DNA of 10,256 bases from Baffinella frigidus (GCA_026770585.1 MU646551.1:279703-289958); one strand, 5' to 3'. Shown: positions 3,944 to 7,690, numbered from the stretch's first letter. Program-made: numbers and translations. The notes: generated from the sequence alone by a model not told the origin.

Positions 3944-5861
3944 CGCCGGGCAGACTCTGCAGTGCCTAGGACCCTGCACCCCCACCCCTAGCCCCCAAAC
4001 CCCCACCCCCACCCCCAACCCACCAACCCAGGCGACCTTAATCAACCCTCCGCCCTCCTGCACACTAAACCCGAACCGCCCTCCTGAACCCTAACCCCCC
4101 AATCCCCCAACCCCCATCCCGCCCTTACCTGCCCCCATCCCGCCCTTGTACGTGCCCGCCGGACAGACTCCGAGCTACAAACGAGAGAAGCTACAAACGA
4201 GAGGAGTCACGACCGAGGTACAAACGAGAGAAGGTGCACACGAGAGGAGGCGCAACCTGCCCCCATCCCGCCCTTGTACGAGCCCGACGGGCAGACTCGG
4301 CAGTGCGATCCGTCCGTTTGCGTGTCGTCCAACGTGAACCCCTTAGGTTTGGGGTGTAGGGTTTAGGGTTTCGGGTTTTGGGTTTTGGGTTTTGGGTTTT
4401 GGGTTTAGGGTTTGGGGGTGAGGGTTTAGGGTTTGGGGTTTGGGGTTTAGGGTCAATGGTTAGGGTTTAGGGTTTAGGGTTTACTGGGAAGCAGATATCG
4501 CAAACTGCGCTCCCGGCGGCCGAGGTCGTGTTTGCGGGGCAGAGCCTGGTTGAGGGTTTCGGGTTTATGGTTTATGGTTTATGGTTTATGGTTTATGGTT
4601 TATGGTTTATGGTTTATGGTTTATGGTTTATGGTCTATGGTTAATGGTTTATGGTTTATGGTGTATGGTTAATGGTGTATGGTTTAAGTTTTGGGGTATA
4701 TATTTTGGGGTTTAGGGTTAAGGGTTTGGGGTTTAGGGTTCAGGGTTCAGGGTTTAGGGTTTAGGGTTTAGGGTTTGGGGTTTGGGGGCGCACGTGCAGG
4801 TGGCGTTGCCACTGGAGCCCTTGTACGTCCCTGGTTTGGGGTTTCGGGTTTTGGGTTTGGTGTTTTGGGTTTGGGTTTGGCGTTTGGGGTTTCGGTTTTC
4901 GGAATTCAGGTTTGGGGTTTGGGGTTTGGGGTTTGGGGTTTGGGGTTTAGAGTTTCGGGCCTCGGGCTTCGGAATTCGGGTGTAGGGTTTGGTGTTTGGT
5001 GTTTGGTGTTTGGTGTTTGGTGTTTGGTGTTTGGTGTTTGGGGTTTCAGGTTTACCGGCGGGGCAGGGTGTGCACTTGGTGTTGTTGTTTGGGTCGCCTG
5101 GATTGGGGGTTGGGGGTTAGGGTTTAGGGTTCCGGAGGGCGGTTAGGGTTGAGGGTTCAGGCGGGCGGAGGGGCAATTAAGGTCCCCTGGGTTGGTGGGT
5201 GGGGGTTAGGGTGTGGGGTTAAGGTTTTGGGGTTAGGGTTGAGGGTGTGGGGTGTGGGGTGTAGGGTGTAGGGTGTAGGGTGTAGGGTGTAGGGTGTAGG
5301 GTGTAGGGTGTAGGGTGTAGGGTGTAGGTTTCTAGGGTGTAGGGGTCAGGGTGCAGGGTTTCGAGGTCCAGCAAACAGCTTCAGCAGGAGTTCATCCGGG
5401 AACATGTTGAATGTAAAAAAAAATGGCCCATCAAACCGGATTCTGGCCCTAATTAAATTTACTTAGGGACCTTCGTCCAACTCCTCTGAACACGTAGGGA
5501 ATCATTTTCTTTTAAATTAAACATGTCCCCGGATGAGAGTAGGGGTGTAGGGTCGAACCTGTGTACCCAACGTCGCAGAGGCAGTCTGAGAGCGCATCAG
5601 ACCTGGGTTAGGGTTCAGGGTTCAGGGTTCAGGGTTCAGGGTTCAGGGTTTAGGATTTAGGGTTTAGGGTTTAGGGTTCATGGTTTAGGGTTAAGGGTTT
5701 AGGGTTTAGGGTTCATGGTTTAGGGTTTAGGGTTTAGGGCTTAGGGTTTAAGGGTTAGGGTTTAGGGTTTAGGGTTCAGGATCAGACCCGACAGGGGAGC
5801 TTGAGTGGTCTGGGCAGCGATCCCAGAAGGTTCCAAAGACGACGTCGCAGTAGTAGTTGAC
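116..5861 (-). CDS. Multi-exon gene for a cysteine-rich surface-type protein (ephrin-receptor-like/GCC2-GCC3 repeats), partial
   Basis: Twelve exons on the minus strand, in transcript order 5861-5788, 5602-5559, 5097-5056, 4830-4794, 4545-4485, 4341-4257, 3297-3220, 2625-2527, 1534-1482, 701-645, 390-330 and 157-116, total 733 bases. All eleven introns begin with GT and end with AG, and codon phase fits at all eleven joins. The product has repeated C-x-x-CP, GTYK and DC-x-C motifs, the pattern of the ephrin-receptor-like GCC2/GCC3 domain (Pfam PF07699), found in extracellular proteins. A cysteine-free segment follows. Introns of 143 to 992 bases consist largely of telomere-like heptamers. Neither the start nor the stop is seen: the gene continues past the left edge, and upstream exons are uncertain. 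I chose splice sites knowing the family pattern, so individual borders may be a few bases off. The role is unknown; a cell-surface or secreted structural or adhesion protein is inference. Confidence 0.85.
161..320 (+). repeat. TTTAGGG block followed by TGTAGGG block
   Basis: TTTAGGG and TTTGGGG units occupy 175-255, and a uniform run of TGTAGGG units occupies about 256-306. The block forms the intron between exons k and l. Confidence 0.92.
330..390 (-). CDS. Exon k: GSTERADLFDAFTTEVSEAL
   Basis: This exon has 61 bases, starts in phase 0 after AAAGCAG and ends in phase 1 before GTATCA. It encodes GSTER followed by ADLFDAFTTEVSEAL, an amphipathic helix-like stretch with no cysteines. Joining to exon l yields EALGISSARIDV, a helix, turn and strand pattern. 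The introns either side are TTTGGGG (391-440) and TGTAGGG (256-306) blocks. Confidence 0.82.
394..640 (+). repeat. TTTGGGG, TTCAGGG and TTTAGGG heptamers
   Basis: A uniform TTTGGGG run at 395-437 is followed by mixed TTCAGGG, TTTAGGG and TTGAGGG units. The block forms the intron between exons j and k. Confidence 0.92.
645..701 (-). CDS. Exon j: VEVQAELPIDINTIP
   Basis: This exon has 57 bases (19 codons), phase 0 on both sides, between a GAAGCAG acceptor and a GTGGTC donor. It encodes IPEA followed by VEVQAELPIDINTIP. There are no cysteines, so this begins a different domain. LPIDI-x-TI followed by GS-x-ER is a motif I recall from large algal surface proteins; no named Pfam family is claimed. 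The acceptor is preceded by a pyrimidine-rich tract made of short tandem copies of TCTCCTGA-like sequence. A degenerate second copy lies at 959-903. Confidence 0.78.
702..902. other. Non-heptamer intron sequence with short TCTCCTGA-like repeats
   Basis: The part at 705-775 holds tandem copies of GAGGAGAGTCA and GGAGAAAATC-like sequence (pyrimidine-rich on the minus strand, ahead of exon j). The part at 830-902 is AT-rich with no recognisable feature. Confidence 0.6.
903..959 (-). pseudogene. Degenerate copy of exon j
   Basis: After an AACCAG acceptor this segment reads ISEPVEVQTEPPMDSNTTIL, clearly related to exon j. It lacks GT at the equivalent border and meets a TAG stop two codons later. 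It lies in the intron between exons i and j. It is best explained as a tandem exon duplicate that lost its donor. Confidence 0.65.
968..1476 (+). repeat. Mixed heptamer array: TTTAGGG, TTTGTGG, TTGAGGG, TGTAGGG
   Basis: Sub-blocks are locally uniform: TTTGTGG at 998-1032, TTGAGGG at 1147-1180, TTTAGGG at 1229-1280, TTGAGGG at 1388-1420 and TGTAGGG at 1440-1476. The stretch from about 1060 to 1180 is repeated in diverged form at about 1308-1425, indicating a larger duplication of roughly 250 bases within the intron. Confidence 0.9.
1482..1534 (-). CDS. Exon i: NKTSSSGARSVEDCAFT
   Basis: This exon has 53 bases. Two leading bases complete a valine codon from exon h, and it ends in phase 0 before GTCAAC. 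It encodes NKTSSSGARSVEDCAFT, the C-terminal half of the last GCC2/GCC3 repeat seen here (N-x-TSS-x-GA-x-S-x-xDC). It sits alone between TTTGGGG/TTCCGGG heptamers (1540-1710) and a TGTAGGG block (1440-1476). After it the chain changes to cysteine-free sequence. Confidence 0.85.
1540..1710 (+). repeat. TTTGGGG and TTCCGGG heptamers
   Basis: TTTGGGG units are mixed with TTCCGGG, TTTGTGG and TGTAGGG units. The block lies directly upstream of exon i on the minus strand and supplies the C-rich tract before its acceptor. Confidence 0.9.
1849..1971. repeat. Imperfect inverted repeat (fold-back)
   Basis: Arms at 1849-1886 and 1935-1971 match at roughly 33 of 39 positions with one gap. Shared parts include GAGTAAA, GGGCTCG and CATAAAA. 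The 48-base loop is T-rich. The structure lies within the intron between exons h and i. It could be a MITE remnant or a hairpin RNA source; nothing in the sequence decides this. Confidence 0.75.
1998..2104. repeat. 34-base inverted repeat (fold-back)
   Basis: Arms at 1998-2031 and 2071-2104 match at 31 of 34 positions, with a shared core TGTTTACTTTTGGC. The 39-base loop contains two TGTAGGG-like units. It lies 26 bases after the fold-back at 1849-1971. No target duplication is evident. Confidence 0.8.
2137..2150. repeat. Perfect 14-base palindrome CACACGTACGTGTG
   Basis: This is a perfect dyad in intron sequence next to the 34-base inverted repeat. No function can be assigned. Confidence 0.6.
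2285..2530 (-). repeat. 36-base minisatellite, in frame with exon h
   Basis: Two identical 36-base units occupy 2288-2323 and 2324-2359, with diverged units to 2526. The minus strand gives a 12-residue unit GQDNCPAVIGVE. The 3' end of exon h (CASCPG) is duplicated near 2360-2385 as SCTSCPG, so exon end and minisatellite were copied together. The frame is open through the array. It is treated as intron because skipping it restores the domain. Confidence 0.8.
2527..2625 (-). CDS. Exon h: HGVPPNCICGAGTYSN...SCASCP
   Basis: This is the longest exon, 99 bases and phase 1 on both sides. It encodes HGVPPNCICGAGTYSN and TVSCASCP, again a GCC2/GCC3 opening (C-x-CGAGTY). The donor is AG|GTCAGG. The frame does not close at the donor: it stays open for over 300 bases into a 36-base minisatellite (2285-2525), so intron retention would give a Cys-containing 12-residue repeat. 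Splicing is preferred because joining to exon i gives SCASCPVNKTSSSGA. A truncated copy of the acceptor and first codons lies at 2873-2894. Confidence 0.85.
2640..3000 (+). repeat. TTTGGGG and TTTGGTG heptamers
   Basis: TTTGGGG and TTTGGTG runs alternate, then TTTAGGG units appear at 2930-2985. A short island at 2868-2900 is a truncated copy of the exon h acceptor and first codons (HGVPP). Confidence 0.9.
3050..3210 (+). repeat. TTTCGGG and TCTCGGG heptamers with a small unexplained island
   Basis: TTTCGGG units surround a unique island at 3076-3122 (around GATCGTCGCGATATC) that has no recognisable exon signals on the minus strand. The block is part of the intron between exons g and h. Confidence 0.85.
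3220..3297 (-). CDS. Exon g: VCERCPGVSWAPAGS...ISACACLAG
   Basis: This exon has 78 bases, phase 1 on both sides, between an ACCCAG acceptor and a GTATAC donor. It encodes CERCPGVSWAPAGS and ISACACLAG. This is a second half of a GCC2/GCC3 repeat (C-x-x-CP, AGS-x-NISAC-x-C-x-AG). It joins exon f in frame to complete SYKGGMGAGVCERCP. The flanking introns carry TTTCGGG- and TTTTGGG-type heptamers. Confidence 0.86.
3301..3400 (+). repeat. TTTTGGG, TTTGGGT and TTTAGGG heptamers
   Basis: This is the array immediately upstream of exon g on the minus strand, and it gives the C-rich tract before its acceptor. Confidence 0.85.
3430..3690. repeat. Degenerate minisatellite (TACAAACGAGAG / GAGTCACGACCGAG)
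   Basis: Units of roughly 27-30 bases carry TACAAACGAGAG followed by GAGTCAC-ACCGAG. The same unit occurs at 4170-4256 directly after the exon f donor, so the minisatellite is associated with copies of the exon f 3' end. Plus-strand frames through it (TRGVTTEVQTR-like) are repeat-derived. Confidence 0.8.
3697..3723 (-). pseudogene. Short copy of the exon f 3' end (PYKGGLGAQ)
   Basis: This is 27 bases encoding PYKGGLGAQ up to ACAG|GTTGTG. A stop codon lies just upstream in the same frame. As at exon f, the region after the donor enters the CGAGAG minisatellite, so exon end and minisatellite were probably copied together. Confidence 0.5.
3725..3828. repeat. Dispersed repeat, copy 1
   Basis: It shares CCCTACGGT-GGCCA, TAGGGACATAG-GGGGTT and CTTGGTAGCCCGCTGTGT, in the same order and orientation, with 7832-7948. 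The middle has diverged. A further fragment (CGTAGCCCGCTG) lies at 8149-8160. This is possibly an old transposable-element fragment. Confidence 0.6.
3881..3964 (-). pseudogene. Partial copy of exon f split by a microsatellite
   Basis: The minus strand reads HCRVCPAG, then 19 AG dinucleotides, then YKGGLGAG up to GCAG|GTCAAG. The dinucleotide run sits where exon f has a single serine or threonine codon. The copy cannot keep both halves in frame as they stand. Confidence 0.6.
3903..3940. repeat. (CT)19 microsatellite
   Basis: This is an uninterrupted run of 19 CT units inside a partial copy of exon f, in the position of one codon. Confidence 0.97.
3975..4120 (-). repeat. Inverted heptamer-like block (C-rich on the plus strand)
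   Basis: Here the plus strand is C-rich (CCCCCAACCC, CCCTAACCCC), opposite to the rest of the left half. The part at 4021-4090 matches the reverse complement of 5130-5198, showing an inverted duplication. Confidence 0.75.
4129..4172 (-). pseudogene. Partial copy of exon f (VCPAGTYKGGMGAG)
   Basis: This segment encodes VCPAGTYKGGMGAG and ends at GCAG|GTAAGG, a better donor than that of exon f itself. The 5' half of the exon is replaced by the TACAAACGAGAG minisatellite, and no acceptor is seen. It is the first of three decayed copies downstream of exon f. Confidence 0.6.
4170..4256. repeat. TACAAACGAGAG minisatellite after exon f
   Basis: Four or so units of the same minisatellite as at 3430-3690 begin right after the exon f donor on the minus strand. 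Confidence 0.8.
4257..4341 (-). CDS. Exon f: GFTLDDT...CRVCPSGSYKGGMG
   Basis: This exon has 85 bases, starts in phase 0 after CCTAAG and ends in phase 1 before GTTGCG. It encodes GFTLDDTQTDGSHC and then CRVCPSGSYKGGMGAG, the opening of a GCC2/GCC3 repeat (C-x-x-CPSGSYK). It is followed by a minisatellite and by three decayed copies of its 3' half (around 4129, 3881 and 3697), each still abutting a GT dinucleotide. This copy is the only one with an intact 5' half and a good reading frame throughout. Confidence 0.86.
4346..4482 (+). repeat. TTTTGGG and TTTAGGG heptamers
   Basis: This block is the whole of the short intron between exons e and f, apart from the splice sites. Confidence 0.92.
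4485..4545 (-). CDS. Exon e: LCPANTTSAAGS...CDICFP
   Basis: This exon has 61 bases, with one leading base that completes the threonine from exon d, and it ends in phase 0 before GTAAAC. It encodes CPANTTSAAGSAVCDIC and ends in FP. CP-x-NTTS-x-xGS is the diagnostic second half of a GCC2/GCC3 repeat. The acceptor is AACCAG. Joining to exon f gives CDICFPGFTLDD, matching the usual C-x-C-x-PGF/Y turn between repeats. Confidence 0.87.
4560..4790 (+). repeat. TTTATGG block followed by TTTAGGG
   Basis: A run of about 17 TTTATGG units at 4564-4686, with a few TTAATGG and TGTATGG variants, is followed by TTTAGGG and TTTGGGG units. The block forms the intron between exons d and e. Confidence 0.93.
4794..4830 (-). 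CDS. Exon d: GTYKGSSGNATC
   Basis: This exon has 37 bases. It starts with two bases that complete the glycine of CPAG and ends in phase 2 before GTGCGC. It encodes TYKGSSGNATC and two bases of the next threonine codon. TYK followed by G/S residues and a cysteine is the middle of a GCC2/GCC3 repeat. The exon is flanked by heptamer arrays on both sides (4550-4790 and 4835-5050). It is the shortest exon of the main chain, shorter than most eukaryotic internal exons. Confidence 0.83.
4833..5050 (+). repeat. TTTGGGG, TTTCGGG and TTTGGTG heptamers
   Basis: A TTTGGGG run at 4911-4945 is followed by a uniform TTTGGTG run at 4988-5040. The block forms the intron between exons c and d. Confidence 0.92.
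5056..5097 (-). CDS. Exon c: DPNNNTKCTPCPA
   Basis: This exon has 42 bases, phase 1 on both sides. It lies between an ATCCAG acceptor and a GTAAAC donor and encodes DPNNNTKCTPCPA. The C-T-x-CPAG motif opens a GCC2/GCC3 repeat. Joining it to exon d gives CPAGTYKGSS, the most common form of this motif. Sequences resembling its first bases (CCAGG-GACC) recur at 5175-5187 and, on the opposite strand, at 4029-4038, so the exon border seems to have been duplicated. Confidence 0.87.
5104..5345 (+). repeat. Mixed heptamers with a long TGTAGGG run
   Basis: A uniform TGTAGGG run occupies about 5258-5330. Upstream of it, 5130-5198 is the partner of the inverted duplication at 4021-4090. Confidence 0.9.
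5346..5545. other. Non-repetitive intron sequence
   Basis: This is AT-rich unique sequence inside the intron between exons b and c. I see no exon, hairpin or motif that can be supported. Confidence 0.6.
5559..5602 (-). CDS. Exon b: SDALSDCLCDVGYTG
   Basis: This exon has 44 bases, begins with one base completing the glycine codon from exon a, and ends in phase 1 before GTTCGA. It encodes SDALSDCLCDVGYTG, a standard end of one GCC2/GCC3 repeat (S-x-x-DC-x-C-x-x-GYTG). The final glycine is completed by the first two bases of exon c. The acceptor is AACCCAG, set against the heptamer array at 5606-5780. This is one of the most recognisable exons in the window. Confidence 0.87.
5606..5780 (+). repeat. 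TTCAGGG and TTTAGGG heptamers
   Basis: TTCAGGG units at 5612-5650 are followed by TTTAGGG units. The block forms almost all of the intron between exons a and b. Confidence 0.93.
5788..5861 (-). CDS. Exon a: YYCDVV...WDRC...HSSSPVG
   Basis: This exon has 74 bases, starts in phase 0 after CCCTCAG and ends in phase 2 before GTCTGA. It encodes YYCDVVFGTFWDRC followed by CPDHSSSPVG. The CP-x-HSSSP-x-GS motif is the usual second half of a GCC2/GCC3-type repeat and continues directly into exon b. The preceding 37-base intron has a textbook GTAAGT donor and a pyrimidine-rich acceptor. A diverged copy of the first half lies at 5984-5934, within a tandem duplication. The last two bases plus the first base of exon b form the shared glycine codon. 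Confidence 0.8.
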
Positions 5862-5898
5862 CTGAGGGTAGATAGGCATAAGTTGTCTGTCCACTTAC

Positions 5899-5932
5899 GC
5901 CAGCAAAACTGCTAGCAAAAAGACACTCAGAA
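5899..5932 (-). CDS. Probable exon upstream of exon a: SECLFASSFAG
   Basis: This is a 34-base candidate between CTCTTCAG and a strong GTAAGTGG donor. It encodes SECLFASSFAG and ends in phase 0, matching the phase-0 start of exon a across a 37-base intron. It is the lower half of a tandem duplication; the upper copy at 6065-6032 encodes SECLFAGGFAG. It needs a preceding exon ending in phase 2, which I did not find. The frame is also open upstream of the AG in the upper copy, so this may instead be the 3' end of a longer exon. Confidence 0.5.
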
Positions 5933-5933
5933 C

Positions 5934-6065
5934 TGAAGAGCAGCGATCCCAGGTTCCGCCGACGACGTCACAGTAGCAGTTGACCTGAGGGTAGATAGGA
6001 GGGACGGACCATCAGTTGTCTGTTCACTTACACCAGCAAAACCGCCAGCAAAAAGACACTCAGAA
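5934..6065 (-). CDS. Upper copy of the duplicated exon pair
   Basis: The first exon, 6065-6032, encodes SECLFAGGFAG. A 47-base intron follows (6031-5985, GTAAGTG to CTACCCTCAG), and then a second exon from 5984 encodes NCYCDVVGGTWDRC. This parallels 5932-5899 and exon a. The upper second exon runs directly into the acceptor of the lower first exon, so it lacks a donor in the place where exon a continues into CPDHSSSPVG. It is either an alternative exon pair or a decaying copy. Confidence 0.45.
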
Positions 6066-6121
6066 CTGAAGAGCAATAAATTACCAATCTCTCTAGGGGA
6101 CGGGGGGTGTGCGTGGCTCAC

Positions 6122-6175
6122 CGGGCAGACGCAGATAGGCCGGAGCAAGTCCTCGTCGATACGGATCGGCGGAAT
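6122..6175 (-). CDS. Candidate exon: RIDEDLLRPICVCP
   Basis: This is a 54-base phase-0 segment between a GTGCGCAG acceptor and a GTGAGC donor. It encodes RIDEDLLRPICVCP. The C-x-CP ending resembles that of the 7293-7180 candidate (GDLCRCP), which also ends in phase 0 before GTGCGT. The frame remains open past the donor into the duplicated exon pair, so a longer unspliced exon is possible. Its phase does not match the 5932 acceptor. Confidence 0.35.
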
Positions 6176-6184
6176 CTGCGCACC

Positions 6185-6580
6185 ACCCACGATCAGGACC
6201 CACGATCAGGAGGGCTATCAAGCGGAGTGATTGTTTTGGGGACGATGGGACCCAAATCGCACAAAAAAGTGAAGGTCCAGATTGAAAGAGCATATCGTTT
6301 GGACCCCCCCCCACTGGTCCGCATAACGGACCACCTTGGATCAGTTTGCTTTTCGGCGCACTGTCGATCTGGTTGATCGTCTTTCTCGACCACCACGGTA
6401 GGCGCTGACGCCATCGACCTAGGGTTCGATTCACCCTAAACCCTAAAACGGTTTGTGGTTGAGGGCGTAGAACGCTTTCGATCGGGGTGCTTTTCGATTC
6501 ACGTTTGACCAGGTTGCTTTTCGACGCGGATCGGCGGTCCACTCAAAACACTACGGAGAACCATCTGAAGTGAATTATTG
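6185..6580. other. Mostly unique sequence with short dispersed repeats
   Basis: CACGATCAGGA is tandemly duplicated at 6187-6211. A motif around CCAGGTTGCTTTTCG / TCAGTTTGCTTTTCGG recurs near 6345 and 6513, with a weaker match near 6755. A VDGV-type border (CCATCGACCTAGG) lies at 6411-6423, and a short reversed CCCTAAA pair at 6435-6448. No convincing exon is seen. Confidence 0.5.
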
Positions 6581-7140
6581 GATTGTTTCTTAGGAAACAC
6601 GGTAAAAGTCAGCAATTGTTGGTCACGTTATCCGGTGCTGCGATTCATCGTAGTGTCCCGAGTGGTCTGCAGATTCCACTGATTTCAGGTCTCCACTTAT
6701 TTCAGCACCTTTCCAGTCCAACCTTGCTCACCAAACCAAACATGATTCACCTTGGACCAGTTTGCGACCTGATTTTCGCAGCAAAGCAAAGCGAACTGAC
6801 GGATATGCTATACATGTATTGTATAGCCTATACATGTATTGTTTCTGCCATACATGTATTGTATAACATATACGCAGGTCGTAAACTTCTTTCGGTCAAA
6901 ATTTCCTTTGCAGCACACTGTGTGGTATCCACGCCAGACTCTTGTAAGGGGTTGCCCAACGTCAATTCCCTTTCAAGAAACAAGGGGAAATGTTTACTTT
7001 GGGGATAGTTCGACGTCAAATAGGATGCTCGGAAAGAGCCGAACAATCTGGCGTGGATGCTAGGACCCGCGATGCGTCGATAGGCGCCGAAGTTTTGGCC
7101 AGAAGTCAATTCCGGCAAGGATTCCGGGAGCCTGCTCCAA
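6581..7140. other. Unique sequence without a supported gene
   Basis: A minus-strand frame is open from about 7289 to 6828, but it has no domain features and overlaps the 7293-7180 candidate in another frame. The only clear structure is the short repeat at 6810-6862. Confidence 0.5.
6810..6862. repeat. Three copies of ATACATGTATTGT with 20-base period
   Basis: Identical 13-base copies start at 6810, 6830 and 6850, each containing the palindrome TACATGTA. The regular spacing of two helical turns is notable, but no binding factor can be named. Confidence 0.85.
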
Positions 7141-7179
7141 AAGTGGCCGCCGTGTGGTACAAATCTTAGAAAGACGCAC

Positions 7180-7293
7180 CGGGCAGCGGCAGAGATCCCC
7201 AGAAGCGCGGGAGGTGTCGAGGGGGGGTGCGAGGAAGTCCGCGCGGAAGAGAGAAGTGTTGAGCGGGGCGGGGAACGCCGCGACGCCATCGAC
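7180..7293 (-). CDS. Candidate exon: VDGVAAFPAPLNTSLFRADF...GDLCRCP
   Basis: This is 114 bases (38 codons), phase 0 on both sides, between AACCTAG and a GTGCGT donor. It encodes VDGVAAFPAPLNTSLFRADF and ends in GDLCRCP. Two partial copies upstream, at 7379-7320 and 7502-7440, encode VDGVATFPAPLN and VDGVASFPTPLN. Differences among them include GCG/GCC/GCT for one alanine and an in-frame 6-base indel, which suggests past coding. The product family is not recognised, and its connection to the main exon chain is unproven. Confidence 0.42.
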
Positions 7294-7506
7294 CTAGGTT
7301 TGGGGTTGAGGGGTTAGTCCACCCGGAAGGAGGAGAGGTTGAGGTTGAGCGGGGCGGGGAACGTGGCGACGCCATCGACCTAGGGTGCGAGAGGGTTGAG
7401 GGAGATGGTTAGGGGCGATGGTGGGGGAGAGGGTTAGGGGGCAGGGTTGGGAGGAAGAGGAAGGTGTTGAGCGGGGTGGGGAACGAAGCGACGCCATCGA
7501 CCTAGG
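7256..7506 (-). repeat. Three copies of a VDGVA exon border unit
   Basis: Copies of about 43 bases at 7256-7298, 7341-7384 and 7464-7506 share CGACGCCATCGACCTAGG and GAGCGGGG-GGGGAACG. On the minus strand each is CCTAG followed by VDGVA-x-FP-x-PLN. Telomere-like variants separate them, as in the main gene. Confidence 0.85.
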
Positions 7507-7629
7507 GTTTAGGGGTTTGGGGTTAAAATTTTGGGTTTAGGGTCCTGGGTTGTGGCCGAGGAGGAGGGGGGACGAGGTGCCGGCCGCACTTCTTTTGAGG
7601 GTTCAGGATTTGGGGTTAAAGGTTTAGTG

Positions 7630-7690
7630 TTTAGTGTTGATTGTTGATTGTTGATTGTTGATTGTTGATTGTTTAGTGTTGAGTGTTGAG
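7630..7690 (+). repeat. TTGATTG heptamer block
   Basis: Five to six TTGATTG units are followed by TTTAGTG and TTGAGTG units. The variant has lost the GGG core but keeps the seven-base period. Confidence 0.9.

Larger units (their letters stand above)
5815..6073 (-). repeat. Tandem duplication of an exon-intron-exon unit
   Basis: Units at 5815-5940 (126 bases) and 5941-6073 (133 bases) share CAGCGATCCCAG at one end and AAAGACACTCAGAACTGAAG at the other. Each contains a complete short intron with GTAAGTG and CTACCCTCAG. The main indel is inside the intron, which is 37 bases in one unit and 47 in the other. Confidence 0.9.

Noticed and set aside
4775-5146. Plus-strand open frame across exons c and d
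   Set aside because: It is a heptamer-derived shadow of the minus-strand exons, which have splice sites and recognisable motifs.
6828-7289. 153-codon minus-strand open frame as a protein gene
   Set aside because: It has no recognisable motif, overlaps the VDGVA candidate in another frame and includes the 20-base tandem repeat.
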